Source of the DNA: Gemmatimonadota bacterium
GTDB taxonomy: Bacteria > Gemmatimonadota > Gemmatimonadetes > Longimicrobiales > Gaopeijiaceae
NCBI GenBank assembly: GCA_022822325.1
Contig: JAJEBW010000036.1
Span: forward strand, 62,001-126,000
DNA: 64,000 nucleotides
Direction of reading: 5' to 3'
A program made the position numbers and the translations under genes. Numbering within the stretch: the stretch's first letter is position 1; the number at the start of each line of letters is the position of its first letter. The notes under the pieces are model-generated. The model was not told the origin of the DNA. It saw only the letters and a program-made list of their open reading frames with translations, and made no database searches. This document shows positions 25,003 through 33,617 of the stretch, in pieces.

Positions 25003-26082
25003 ATGCGCATCGCCGCCCCCGTCGCCCGTTGTCTCTTCCCCCTCCGTCTCTTCCCCCTCTGCCCTCTGGCCGCCTGCCAACCCGCCGCGGATCCGACCGT
25101 CGATGCCGCGCCCCCGCCAGGCTCCGACTTTGCGGGGGCTGCCTTCGAGTTCGAGGAGGTGGTGCCGGGAATTTTTCACGCGCGGGGAACGGGCGCTCTT
25201 GCGGTGGGCTCGCACGGCGCCGTGATCGTCAACGAAGACGATGTGCTACTGGTCGAATCACACATATCGCCGGCGGCGGCGTGGGCGGTCGTGGACGAAG
25301 TCGAAGCGCTCACCGACAAGCCCGTCCGCTTCGTCGTCAACACCCACTACCACTTCGACCATGCCCACGGCAACCAGATCTATCCCCCGGAGGTCCAGGT
25401 CATCGGTCACGAAGCCACCCGCGAGATGCTGGAAAATGGCGGTTCGATGGGGCGTTCCTGGGAAACGTTCGTCGGCGGGCTGCCCGGTCAGATCGCGGCC
25501 CTCGAGGAGCGCGTTGCGGCGGCCGAGGACGATTCCGCCCGCTCCGAGCTCGAATCCCGCCTGGCCTACTTGCGCAACTACCTGGCCGGTCAGGAGGGTC
25601 TGGTCCCCACCGGCCCCAACACCACCCTTTCGGAGCGGCTCACCCTCTTCCGCGGCGACCGCGAGATCCGCCTCCTCTTCTTCGGGCGCGGCCACACCGG
25701 CGGCGACGTGGTCGTCCACCTTCCCAACGAACGCGTCGTCATCACCGGCGATCTGCTGGTTCCCGGCCTGCCGTACATGGGCGACGGCTACCTGGACGAA
25801 TGGGACGACACCCTGGAGCATCTGAAATCGCTGGAGTTCGACTGGGTGCTGCCCGGGCACGGCAACCCGTTCCAGGAGAAGGATCGGATCGCCTGGCTGC
25901 AGGATTACATGCGCGACCTGCAGGCGCGGGCGACGGCGCTCCATGCGCAGGGGCTGTCCTACGAAGAGGCCGCCACGCGGATCGACATGACCGACCACGC
26001 CGAACGCTACCCGCAGATCATCGGGCCGGGGGTGCCCGCGGTCGCGGTGCAACGGATCTTCGAACTGCTGGAAGAGGGTTGA
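25003..26082 (+). CDS. MBL-fold metallo-hydrolase, lipoprotein
   Basis: 359 residues. A lipobox (CPLAAC) follows a hydrophobic signal. The metallo-beta-lactamase fold shows all its metal-binding motifs: THYHFDHAHG (HxHxDH, about residue 113), GRGHTGGD (third His), VITGDLLVPG (bridging Asp) and LPGHG (final His). The segment from about 150 to 205 is a helical insertion with charged repeats (LEERVAAAEDDSARSELESR). Similar exported MBL proteins act on a range of small substrates such as lactones and phosphodiesters; none can be assigned. It stands alone, with 115 bp to the DUF4143 gene on the same strand. Confidence 0.92.
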   Translation: MRIAAPVARCLFPLRLFPLCPLAACQPAADPTVDAAPPPGSDFAGAAFEFEEVVPGIFHARGTGALAVGSHGAVIVNEDDVLLVESHISPAAAWAVVDEVEALTDKPVRFVVNTHYHFDHAHGNQIYPPEVQVIGHEATREMLENGGSMGRSWETFVGGLPGQIAALEERVAAAEDDSARSELESRLAYLRNYLAGQEGLVPTGPNTTLSERLTLFRGDREIRLLFFGRGHTGGDVVVHLPNERVVITGDLLVPGLPYMGDGYLDEWDDTLEHLKSLEFDWVLPGHGNPFQEKDRIAWLQDYMRDLQARATALHAQGLSYEEAATRIDMTDHAERYPQIIGPGVPAVAVQRIFELLEEG

Positions 26083-26175
26083 CGGGCTGGTTGCGTTTGC
26101 GGGCTGGGCGCGGGCCGGGGTCGTGGGCGGATGGGTGGAATCGGCGGCCGACACTGGAGATGGGTGATTCGCGGT

Positions 26176-26194
26176 GTGATTGATTATCATTCAC
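26176..26194. promoter_or_regulatory. Fur-like palindromic operator candidate
   Basis: GTGATTGATTATCATTCAC is an exact dyad of the form GTGA-n-TGAT-n-ATCA-n-TCAC, in an otherwise GC-rich sequence. It matches the classical Fur box (GATAATGATAATCATTATC) at 13 of 19 positions by my count. It ends four bases before the ATG of the DUF4143 ATPase, so a bound repressor would block translation start and transcription. Which regulator binds it is inferred. Confidence 0.5.
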
Positions 26195-26197
26195 GGC

Positions 26198-27457
26198 ATG
26201 AATGATCTTACGCTTTCGCGGGTTGTCGCGGCGAAGCTGAAGGCCGCGTTGCGGGTTATGCCTGCAGTGGTCGTCGCCGGTGCGCGCCAAACGGGCAAGA
26301 GCACCCTGGCCCGCGCGCTCGGAGGAAGGGGCGATGCGCCCGGAGCCCGCCCATCGGCCATTCACGATCGTCGATACCTGTCATTGGACGATTTCGATCT
26401 CCTTCATCTTGCCCGTAGCGATCCCGACAGTCTGGTGCGCAGCTCTCATCCGGTCACCCTGGACGAGGTTCAGCGCGAGCCCGCCCTGCTTAGCGCGGTC
26501 AAGCGCGAGATCGACCGCGATCGCCGGCCGGGTCGGTTCCTGCTCACCGGTTCGGCGAACCTGCTGATGATGCAACGCGTCTCGGAGTCGCTCGCCGGCC
26601 GGGCCAGCTACCTGACCCTCTGGCCGATGACCAGGCGGGAGCAAATCGGGCTCGGGCGGTGCGGTATCTGGGAGAAGTTCTTCGAGCTGAATGACAGACA
26701 TTGGCTCGACGCCGTCGCGACCAACGGCGACGATCGGGAGGACTGGCGGATGTTCGCGCGGCGCGGCGGCTTCCCCATACCCGCCGTCCATCTCACCCTC
26801 CCCGAGGAGCGTTCCATCTGGTTCGACGGCTATGTGCGCACTTACCTGGAGCGCGACCTTCAGGCGCTGTCCTCCGTAGCCGCTCTGCCCGACTATCGCC
26901 GTCTGATGCAGGCTGCGGCCCTGCGACTCGGTTCTCTCGTCAATCAGACCCAACTGGGCCGCGACATTGGATTGCGCCAGCCCACGGTTCGCCGCTATCT
27001 GAACCTGCTCGAAACCTCGTACCTCCTGGTGCGCGTTCCCGCCTACGCGGTAAATCGCAGGAAGCGGCTCATGAAATCGCCGAAGCTCTACTGGGGCGAC
27101 ACCGGTCTGGCGATGCATCTGTCGCAGGAGACGGAGCCGCGCGGCGCCCATCTCGAAAACCTGATCTTGCAGGATCTGCTCGTCTGGCGCGATTGTCGGC
27201 CCGCGCCCGCGGAGGTGCTCCACTGGCGCACGACGAGCGGCGAGGAGGTGGATTTCGTGATCGAAGCGGACGAGTCCCTGCTGCCGATCGAGATCAAGGC
27301 GACGCGACGCCCCAGGATCCGCGATGCGAACAACCTGCACGCCTTTCGCCGGGAATATGGGAACAGCGTCCACCCGGGATTGCTTCTGCATGGCGGGGAC
27401 ACCCTGGAGTGGATGACTCCGGAGGTGCTGGCGGCGCCGTGGTGGATGGTGGTGTGA
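26198..27457 (+). CDS. DUF4143-type AAA ATPase
   Basis: 419 residues. It has a P-loop GARQTGKST at residues 28-36, a Walker B-like VTLDEVQREP, and sensor-type LLTGSANLLMM. The C-terminal DUF4143 domain shows SLVNQTQLGRDIGLRQPTVR (winged-helix-like) and a nuclease-like core with GEEVDFVIE and IEIKATRRP. This is the common, widely transferred ATPase/DUF4143 family of uncertain role, sometimes placed near toxin-antitoxin or defence genes. ATG 26198 is preferred; a TTG at 26180 lies inside the palindrome. There is no partner gene in the immediate surroundings. Confidence 0.9.
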   Translation: MNDLTLSRVVAAKLKAALRVMPAVVVAGARQTGKSTLARALGGRGDAPGARPSAIHDRRYLSLDDFDLLHLARSDPDSLVRSSHPVTLDEVQREPALLSAVKREIDRDRRPGRFLLTGSANLLMMQRVSESLAGRASYLTLWPMTRREQIGLGRCGIWEKFFELNDRHWLDAVATNGDDREDWRMFARRGGFPIPAVHLTLPEERSIWFDGYVRTYLERDLQALSSVAALPDYRRLMQAAALRLGSLVNQTQLGRDIGLRQPTVRRYLNLLETSYLLVRVPAYAVNRRKRLMKSPKLYWGDTGLAMHLSQETEPRGAHLENLILQDLLVWRDCRPAPAEVLHWRTTSGEEVDFVIEADESLLPIEIKATRRPRIRDANNLHAFRREYGNSVHPGLLLHGGDTLEWMTPEVLAAPWWMVV

Positions 27458-27547
27458 CGATGGCGCTTTTGCGTTTCAGCTTGGCCGGTCTGTGGGATCC
27501 AGGGATCGAGGATTCCGAAGGCCGGTCAGTGGGAAACGGGAGGAGAA

Positions 27548-30500
27548 TCAGCGCGGCCGGTCACCCTCCCCGATCCCCACCGCCTCGCCCGGCTGCGGCC
27601 TCACGCCCTCGGCGTAGATCCCGGCATTGAGCGCGGGAAGGCGCGACGTGATCAGTTCGTTGAGCGGTTCCAGCAGCTCTTCCAGAAGCTCGCGGGCCCG
27701 CTCGGCCTGCCACCTGTGGTCGGCGGTCGGCAGGGTGGACGACCCCTGAATGGCCCGCGCGACCCCGGCGTTGCGGCGCGCCTCGTCCAGATCGTCGTCG
27801 ATCTCGTCGAGGGCCTCCCGAATCGCCTCCACCTCGTCGCCGAGACCGTCGGGCGGCTCGGTCGCGGCCTCGATCAGCTCCCCGGCCGCGTCGAGTTGGT
27901 GCCGCATGGCGCGGATGGCCCGGCCCGCCCGGTAGATCGGCGCGGCGAGACGGTGCAGCTCCATCAGCACCTCCTGGCGGGCCAGCCGGTCGGCGCGGCT
28001 CATGGGACGGCGCGGATCGGCCTGGATCTCGAAGGTTGCGGAGTAGCTCTCGCCGGCCACGGTCATGCTTGCGGTGTAGCGGCCGGGCAGCGCGACCGGT
28101 CCCTGGGGGGCGCCGCCGCCCCCTCCGAAGCCGCCGCCTCCGCCCGCGTCCGGATCGGGTTCCCAGGGCGGATCCAGGCGCCAGTCCCAGACGACCTCGT
28201 TGATGCCGGCCTCGCCGGGGGCCTCCAGGGTCCGAATGCGATTGCCGGCCGCATCGGCGATCGCGAGGGTGAAGGCGTCGTTGTCCCGAGCTGTCGACCC
28301 TTGCGCGGTTCCGGCGGCCGCGCTTCCCGCAGGCTCGACGTTGTCCATGGGGCCGCCGGTCGCGCCGGTTTGGGTGGCCGCGCCGTTGTGGTCGTCCTCT
28401 TCCCCCTCCTCCTCCGCCAATGTTGTGGCAAAGGCATCGCGCAGATAGTAGCGGATCGGGGTGCCGCGCGGGGGGTTCGGCGCCGACCAGGTTGCGCCGG
28501 TGAAGGGCCAGTCGCCGCGCTCGGCCCACATGATCGTCTCGCGGGCCTGAGGAAAGATGCGCCCCGGTTCGGCGAGGAGCTCGGCCGAGAGATGCTCGAG
28601 GGGCGTGACGTCGGCGAGGATGTAGAAGGAGCGGCCATGTGTGCCGACGAGCAGGTCGTTGTCGCGCGGATGCACAAGGATGTCGTCGACGGGAACGGTG
28701 GGCAGATTGTTCTTGAGCTGGACCCACTCCTCGCCGCGATCGATGGAGACGAAGACGCCCACCTCGTTGCCGGCAAAGAGAAGGTTGGGGGCGCGGTGAT
28801 GCTCGGCGACCACATTGACCGAGGCCCCGTCGGGAAGGCCATTGGCGATGCGGCGCCAGCTCTGCCCGGCGTCCTCGCTGACGTAAACATATGCCGCGTA
28901 GTCGGCGTTGCGGTGGCCGTCGAAGCTGGCGTAGACCCGCTCTGCAATGTGGTGCGAAGGCTCGAGACGGCTGACGTAGGTGCGCTCGGGGAGGCCGGGA
29001 ATGCGGTTGGCGACATTGGTCCAGGTGGCGCCGTCGTCGCGGCTGACCTGAACGTTGCCGTCGTCGGTGCCGACATAGAGAAGCCCGCGCGCAATGGGAG
29101 ATTCGGCGAAGGCGGTGATGTTGCCGTAGCTGGAGATTCCGTCGTTGGCCGACAGTTGGGGCTCGGAGCCGGCCACGCCCATGATCTCAAGTTCCTCGCG
29201 GTCCATCCCCTTCGTGAGGTCGACGCCGCCGACCTCCTCCCAGCTCATCCCGCGGTCGCGCGAGCGCAGCAGGTAGTTGGCGCCCAGGTACACGGTGGAA
29301 GGATCGTGGGGCGAAAGTTGCAGCGCCGAATTCCAGTTGAAACGGTAGCTCCTGGCGGTGTCGCCGTCGGCCCGGGGTCCGGGAATGGGACGCATGGGCG
29401 TCTTCTCGCCGGTGTTGAGGTCGTATCGGTTCATGTTGCCGCCCTGCGACTCGGAGTAGACGATGGAGGAGTCGGTGGGATCGACAATGGTGAAGAAGCC
29501 GTCGCCATAGACGGTCTCGTACCAGTCCTGGTGGCGAATGCCGTGAAAGGAGCGGGTGTTGGAGGGACCGCACCAGGCGTCGTTGTCCTGGAGACCGCCG
29601 CAGACGAAATACGGATCGCGCATGTCGTGGCCGATCGCGTAGAACTGGCCGAGCGGGAGGTTGTCGAACATGCGCCAGTGCGCGGTGCCGTCCCAGCTTG
29701 CCGAGACGCCGCCATCGCTGCCGATGATGAGGTGGTCGGGGTCGTTGGGATTGATCCAGAGGGCGTGATGGTCCACATGAATCTGCTCGGCGCCATCGCT
29801 GCGGAAGGTGCGGCCGGCGTCGTCGGAGACCATGAGCTGGGTGCCGAGGACGTAAATCCGGTCCGGGTTGGTGGGATCGATGCGAACCTGCGAGTAGTAC
29901 ATCGGACGGGGATTGGTGTCGGACATCTTCTCCCAACTGTCGCCCCGGTCGAGGGAACGGAAGAGGCCTCCCCGGCGTTCGCGCCGCCCGCCCCCTCCGC
30001 CGAAGCCCTGGCCGGGTGTGCGCGCGTCCGCCTCGACGAGCGCATAGACGACATTGCCGTCCTGGCGAAAGACGTCGACGCCGATTCGTCCCTTGTCGCC
30101 CGCAGGCAGCCCATTGGCGAGCTCGGTCCAGCTCTCGCCGCCGTCGAAGGTGCGGTAGAGGCCGCTGCCGGGCCCGCCCCCGTTGAATCCCCAGCCGGTC
30201 CGCTGGCGCTGGTACATGGCCGCGAAGATGGTGCGGGGGTCGCCCGGGTCCATGGCGAGATCGATCGCGCCGGTGCGTTCGTCGATATGGAGGACCTTCT
30301 CCCAGCTTTCGCCGCCGTCCATGGTGCGATAGACGCCGCGCTCCTCGCTGGGGCCCCAGAGGTCGCCGACCGCCGCCACATAGACGACGTCGGGGTTGTG
30401 CGGATGAATCAGGATGCGCCCGATGTGCTTTGTCCCGGCCAGCCCCATGTGCCGCCAACTGTTCCCGGCGTCGGTGGATCTGTACACGCCGTTGCCCCAC

Positions 30501-30883
30501 CCGGACGACTGCCGGTTCTGCGGCTCGCCGGTGCCGACCCAGACCAGATTCGGGTTGGACTGGTCGAGGGTGACGTCGCCGATGGAGCTGACCGGCTGGT
30601 CGTCGAAGAGGGGCGTCCAGGAGGTGCCGTGATTCTCGGTCTTCCAGACGCCGCCGGTGCCGGTCGCGATGTAGAAGATCTGGGGCTTCGACTCGACGAC
30701 GGCGAGATCGGCGATGCGGCCGCCCATCAGCGCCGGGCCGATTCCGCGGTATTGCAGGTGCGAGATCGCGGTCTCGAGGGGGGTCTGGGCGGGGGCGGGG
30801 GAAGGGACGGCGAGGATGGCCACGGTGGCCGCGAGGAAGGGGAGGGCGGTGGGGCGGGGGGAAGCGGTGCGAGGCGATGTCAT
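27548..30883 (-). CDS. VPS10/sortilin-like BNR-repeat exported protein
   Basis: 1111 residues. A signal peptide (PFLAATVAILAVPSPAPAQ) leads into a long series of BNR/Asp-box units such as VWKTENHGTSWTPL, YRSTDAGNSWRHMG, YRTMDGGESWEKV and LFRSLDRGDSWEKM, consistent with two large beta-propellers (about residues 40-740). After that come a region with LPGRYTASMTVAGESY resembling a carbohydrate-binding or Ig-like strand set, a glycine-rich loop, and a C-terminal helical bundle with LLEELLEPLNELITSRLPAL. Annotation pipelines often call these glycosyl hydrolases, but I see no catalytic pair that proves it. ATG 30883 is chosen as the start closest to the signal peptide. It is probably secreted or periplasmic. 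Confidence 0.88.
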   Translation of the reverse strand: MTSPRTASPRPTALPFLAATVAILAVPSPAPAQTPLETAISHLQYRGIGPALMGGRIADLAVVESKPQIFYIATGTGGVWKTENHGTSWTPLFDDQPVSSIGDVTLDQSNPNLVWVGTGEPQNRQSSGWGNGVYRSTDAGNSWRHMGLAGTKHIGRILIHPHNPDVVYVAAVGDLWGPSEERGVYRTMDGGESWEKVLHIDERTGAIDLAMDPGDPRTIFAAMYQRQRTGWGFNGGGPGSGLYRTFDGGESWTELANGLPAGDKGRIGVDVFRQDGNVVYALVEADARTPGQGFGGGGGRRERRGGLFRSLDRGDSWEKMSDTNPRPMYYSQVRIDPTNPDRIYVLGTQLMVSDDAGRTFRSDGAEQIHVDHHALWINPNDPDHLIIGSDGGVSASWDGTAHWRMFDNLPLGQFYAIGHDMRDPYFVCGGLQDNDAWCGPSNTRSFHGIRHQDWYETVYGDGFFTIVDPTDSSIVYSESQGGNMNRYDLNTGEKTPMRPIPGPRADGDTARSYRFNWNSALQLSPHDPSTVYLGANYLLRSRDRGMSWEEVGGVDLTKGMDREELEIMGVAGSEPQLSANDGISSYGNITAFAESPIARGLLYVGTDDGNVQVSRDDGATWTNVANRIPGLPERTYVSRLEPSHHIAERVYASFDGHRNADYAAYVYVSEDAGQSWRRIANGLPDGASVNVVAEHHRAPNLLFAGNEVGVFVSIDRGEEWVQLKNNLPTVPVDDILVHPRDNDLLVGTHGRSFYILADVTPLEHLSAELLAEPGRIFPQARETIMWAERGDWPFTGATWSAPNPPRGTPIRYYLRDAFATTLAEEEGEEDDHNGAATQTGATGGPMDNVEPAGSAAAGTAQGSTARDNDAFTLAIADAAGNRIRTLEAPGEAGINEVVWDWRLDPPWEPDPDAGGGGGFGGGGGAPQGPVALPGRYTASMTVAGESYSATFEIQADPRRPMSRADRLARQEVLMELHRLAAPIYRAGRAIRAMRHQLDAAGELIEAATEPPDGLGDEVEAIREALDEIDDDLDEARRNAGVARAIQGSSTLPTADHRWQAERARELLEELLEPLNELITSRLPALNAGIYAEGVRPQPGEAVGIGEGDRPR

Positions 30884-30993
30884 GGGGCGGGGTCCGGTCG
30901 GGGGCGCGAGGGTGGCCGAATCGGAGTGTGGGGCGGGGGGGATGGGGGGGCAAGGGAGGGCGGAGTCGTAGCTCCTTCCCTGGAAGCCGAAGG

Positions 30994-32148
30994 TCAGCGC
31001 GGCATCATCGCCTGCACCCCCGCCAGGAAGTCCTCCGGTCCCTCGCAATCCACCACCAGGTCGGCGACCGCGTCGATATCGTTCGTGCTCGCCCCGGCCA
31101 GCAACTCGGCCACCCGGGCCGCCGCCGCGGCCCCGAATCTGCGCTCCACCTGTCGGCCAACGATGGCCCGGCTCCCCTGCTCCACTCCCTCGCGCCGACC
31201 GCGTTCACGGCCCTCCACGAGCCCCTGCCGCACCAGATCGTCCATGCTCCGGCGAAATGTGGCCACCACCTCGTTCATCGTCCTCTCCTCCATGAGTGCC
31301 TGCGGAAAGTCTCTCGATTCTAACATCGCGCGGATCACCCCGGCCAGATGCCGGCCCAGATGCTCGCTGCCGACCCCTTTCAGAGCGCGCCGCACCGCCC
31401 CCAACTGCTCCGCCAGGTCCGGCGCGGTTCACCTCCGCGCCAGCCCCAGCAGGATCCGCGGCAGATCGAGCGCCTGCGGCTTCGCCTCATGGCCGGTGCC
31501 CCCGATCCAGGCTTCCACCAGTCTGTAGCGGCCCAGGTCCGAGCCGTGCAGCAGCTCCGCGGTCGTCTTCGGCGCCGTCCACCGGCCCGTTCCGTGGTGC
31601 AGCACCAGTGACTCGACCACGAACTCGCGCGGCGCTCGCCCCCGGGCGCGGTCCAGATTGATCAGCTCATGCACCGCCGAGCCCGCGTAATCCATCGTGC
31701 GCAGCGCCATCAGCCGCTCCGGCCTGTTCTGGAACTCCATGAGCACCACCAGGTCGCGCCGCGAGGAACGGTAGCTCGCCCGCCAGATCAGGTCGGGGTA
31801 GCGGCGGCGGAAGGCTCTGCGGGGTTTGCCTCTGGAATCCTCGCCGATTGCGCCGCCGGGTTCCGGCGTATCCTCGCCCGCCGGCAGGGACGGTTTGCCG
31901 CCCGGTTTCTCGCCGGTTTTCTCACTGGACCTGGCGTCCGGCTTTCCGCCCCGTTTGTCTCCGACTTTCCCGCCGGGATCCCGGCCCGCGTGCGCCACGG
32001 TCCGTTCCCCGATCTGCTCCGTGGGTTCCTTTCGCAGGGTGGCGAAGTCGAGATCCGCCGCACGGGCCGGCAGCACGCCGCGGATCAGGAGCTCGACGAT
32101 ACGAGGGTGCGAGAAGGCGGTCTTGAGGAAGGCGTCGTGGTCGTGCAC
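30994..32148 (-). pseudogene. Rpn-family recombination-promoting nuclease, in-frame TGA
   Basis: GTG 32148 opens HDHDAFLKTAFSHPRIVELL, the typical Rpn/YhgA start. The PD-(D/E)xK core follows: RRRYPDLIWRASYR and LVVLMEFQNRPERLMALR (Asp and Glu of the active site). Between them lies an insertion of about 60 residues rich in Gly/Lys/Glu (about 31830-32020). The frame meets TGA at 31429-31431 after LGLARR, then continues in the same frame as TAPDLAEQLGAVRRALKG and runs to 30994 with a charged tail RERGRREGVEQG. Rpn proteins are DNA nucleases linked to transposase-like recombination. A TGG to TGA change would explain the stop. If the stop is real, the nuclease core is still intact and a shortened protein may be made. 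Confidence 0.72.
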
Positions 32149-32546
32149 GGGCGTGCGGCTTCTTCGGCAGAATCGGTTCCGGCGAGAACGGCGTCATCAG
32201 CGGGAAGGCGAGCGGGTTCCCCGACAATTTCGGGATCCCGGGGGGCACATCCATGGCCAGATCGGACAACCGTCCTGCGACGCCTCCGGGCCCACCCCGC
32301 CGCCGCTCCCCGCCACGCAACTGGCGCCTGGCTCCGCAGCCGTGCAGTTTTCCCGGGGGTTCTTCAAGCGGGTTCGCGCCCTGCGCGCCCGCAACGCCCG
32401 TTTCCCATGCCGGAGCGCGCCGCCGGTTCCTGTTCGCGGTCGACGCCGCGAAGGCTGCCGCCGTCCTTCTCCCACCCCATTCGATCCTCCCCCGCTCGAC
32501 AGGGCCTGACGACCCAGGCCGCCAACCTGGAGGAAATGAGATCACC
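32149..32546. other. intergenic stretch, nothing recognised
   Basis: These 398 bases lie between the start of the Rpn-like gene and the start of the TSUP transporter, so they should contain two divergent promoters. The transporter frame stays open upstream to 32253, but its translation is Pro/Arg-rich with no domain. I see no RNA gene, repeat or clear operator. Confidence 0.45.
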
Positions 32547-33488
32547 GTGTCCGCACTCTCCGACCCCCGCTTCCTCCTCCTCGGCGGCCTCGCCGTGCTC
32601 GTCGTCGTCTTTCTCTTCGCGTGGCGCCGCGCCGCCACCGCCGCCAGCCGCGCCCCCGGAGGCGGAATCGCGGTGGGCCCCGACGCCCGTTCCGATGGCT
32701 GGACCGGGCCGCCCAACTTCTACGAGAACGCGGTCGGCTTCGTCACCAACTTCTTCGACACCCTGGGGATCGGGTCGTTCGCGCCCACGACCTCGCTCTT
32801 CAAGCTGCGGCAGGTGGTGCCGGACGGGCAGATTCCCGGCACGATGATGATCGGCCACACCCCGCCGGTGGTGATCCAGGCCTTCATCTTCATCGTCATC
32901 ATCGCGGTCGATCCGGTCACCCTCTTCACGATGCTCGGCGGAGCGGTGCTCGGCGCGTGGCTCGGCGCGGGGGTGGTGGCCAGGCTTCCCCGCTACCGGA
33001 TTCAGGTGGGGATGGGAATCGCGCTGCTCATCGCGGCGGCGACCTTCGTCCTCTCGATCTTCGAGATCGCCGCCGTGGGGGGCGAGGCGACCGGTCTCTC
33101 CGGCGCGAACCTCGCGATCGCCGCCGCGGTCATGTTTGTGCTGGGCGCGCTCATGACCATCGGGATCGGGATGTACGCCCCGACGATGATCGTGATCAGT
33201 CTGATGGGGATGAACCCCGCCGTCGCCTTCCCGATCATGATGGGCGCGTCGGCCTTCCTGATGCCGGTGGCGGGGCTGCGGTTTCTGAAGGCCGGCCGCT
33301 ACGGCTTGAAGGCGGCGCTGGGGCTCGCGATCGGGGGGATTCCGGCGGTGCTGATCGCGGCCTTCATCGTGTCGTCGTTTCCGCTGAACGTGATGCGCTG
33401 GCTGGTGGTCGCGGTGGTGCTCTACGCGGCGGTGCTGATGCTGCGGTCGGCCGCGCGGGAGCGCCGGGGGGCGGCCGGGGCGGCATGA
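32547..33488 (+). CDS. TSUP (TauE/SafE) family membrane transporter
   Basis: 313 residues from GTG 32547, with GGAGGAA about 12 bases upstream. A first membrane helix (FLLLGGLAVLVVVFLFAW) is followed by the TSUP-family segment NAVGFVTNFFDTLGIGSFAP, then seven or so further helices including MLGGAVLGAWLGAGVVA and AAVMFVLGALMTIGIGMYAP. TSUP proteins export or import small organic or sulfur anions such as sulfite, sulfoacetate or taurine; the substrate here is unknown. Inner membrane. There is no regulator or metabolic partner next to it. A hairpin repeat element starts just after its stop codon. Confidence 0.88.
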   Translation: MSALSDPRFLLLGGLAVLVVVFLFAWRRAATAASRAPGGGIAVGPDARSDGWTGPPNFYENAVGFVTNFFDTLGIGSFAPTTSLFKLRQVVPDGQIPGTMMIGHTPPVVIQAFIFIVIIAVDPVTLFTMLGGAVLGAWLGAGVVARLPRYRIQVGMGIALLIAAATFVLSIFEIAAVGGEATGLSGANLAIAAAVMFVLGALMTIGIGMYAPTMIVISLMGMNPAVAFPIMMGASAFLMPVAGLRFLKAGRYGLKAALGLAIGGIPAVLIAAFIVSSFPLNVMRWLVVAVVLYAAVLMLRSAARERRGAAGAA

Positions 33489-33494
33489 CTCAAC

Positions 33495-33556
33495 CCGGCC
33501 CCTGCGCGGGCCGGCCCCAATGGTCGCCGCGGAGACCGGGTGCGCGCGCAACCCCA
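33495..33556 (+). repeat. interspersed hairpin repeat, copy 1
   Basis: Core CCGGCCC-CTGCGC-GGGCCGG (33495-33514) is a perfect 7-bp stem with a 6-base loop. About 30 bases later comes the second block TGCGCGCGCAACCCC. The same two blocks recur at 59737-59797 (inverted), 61337-61396 and 63542-63601. It sits 6 bp after the TSUP stop and may double as a transcript end, but no U-run follows. Confidence 0.6.
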
Positions 33557-33617
33557 CCTTCCCACCCCGCGGTTTCGGCTTCCACCCGGCTTCGCATTCC
33601 GCGCTCCGGGCCTCCTG

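Noticed and set aside
24713-25225. Protein-coding gene before the MBL hydrolase
   Set aside because: Only about 60 residues look protein-like, there is no ribosome site, and it runs into the well-supported MBL start.
27716-31528. Long open frame antisense to the VPS10/BNR gene
   Set aside because: Same codon-shadow effect; the sense strand has clear Asp-box repeats and a signal peptide.
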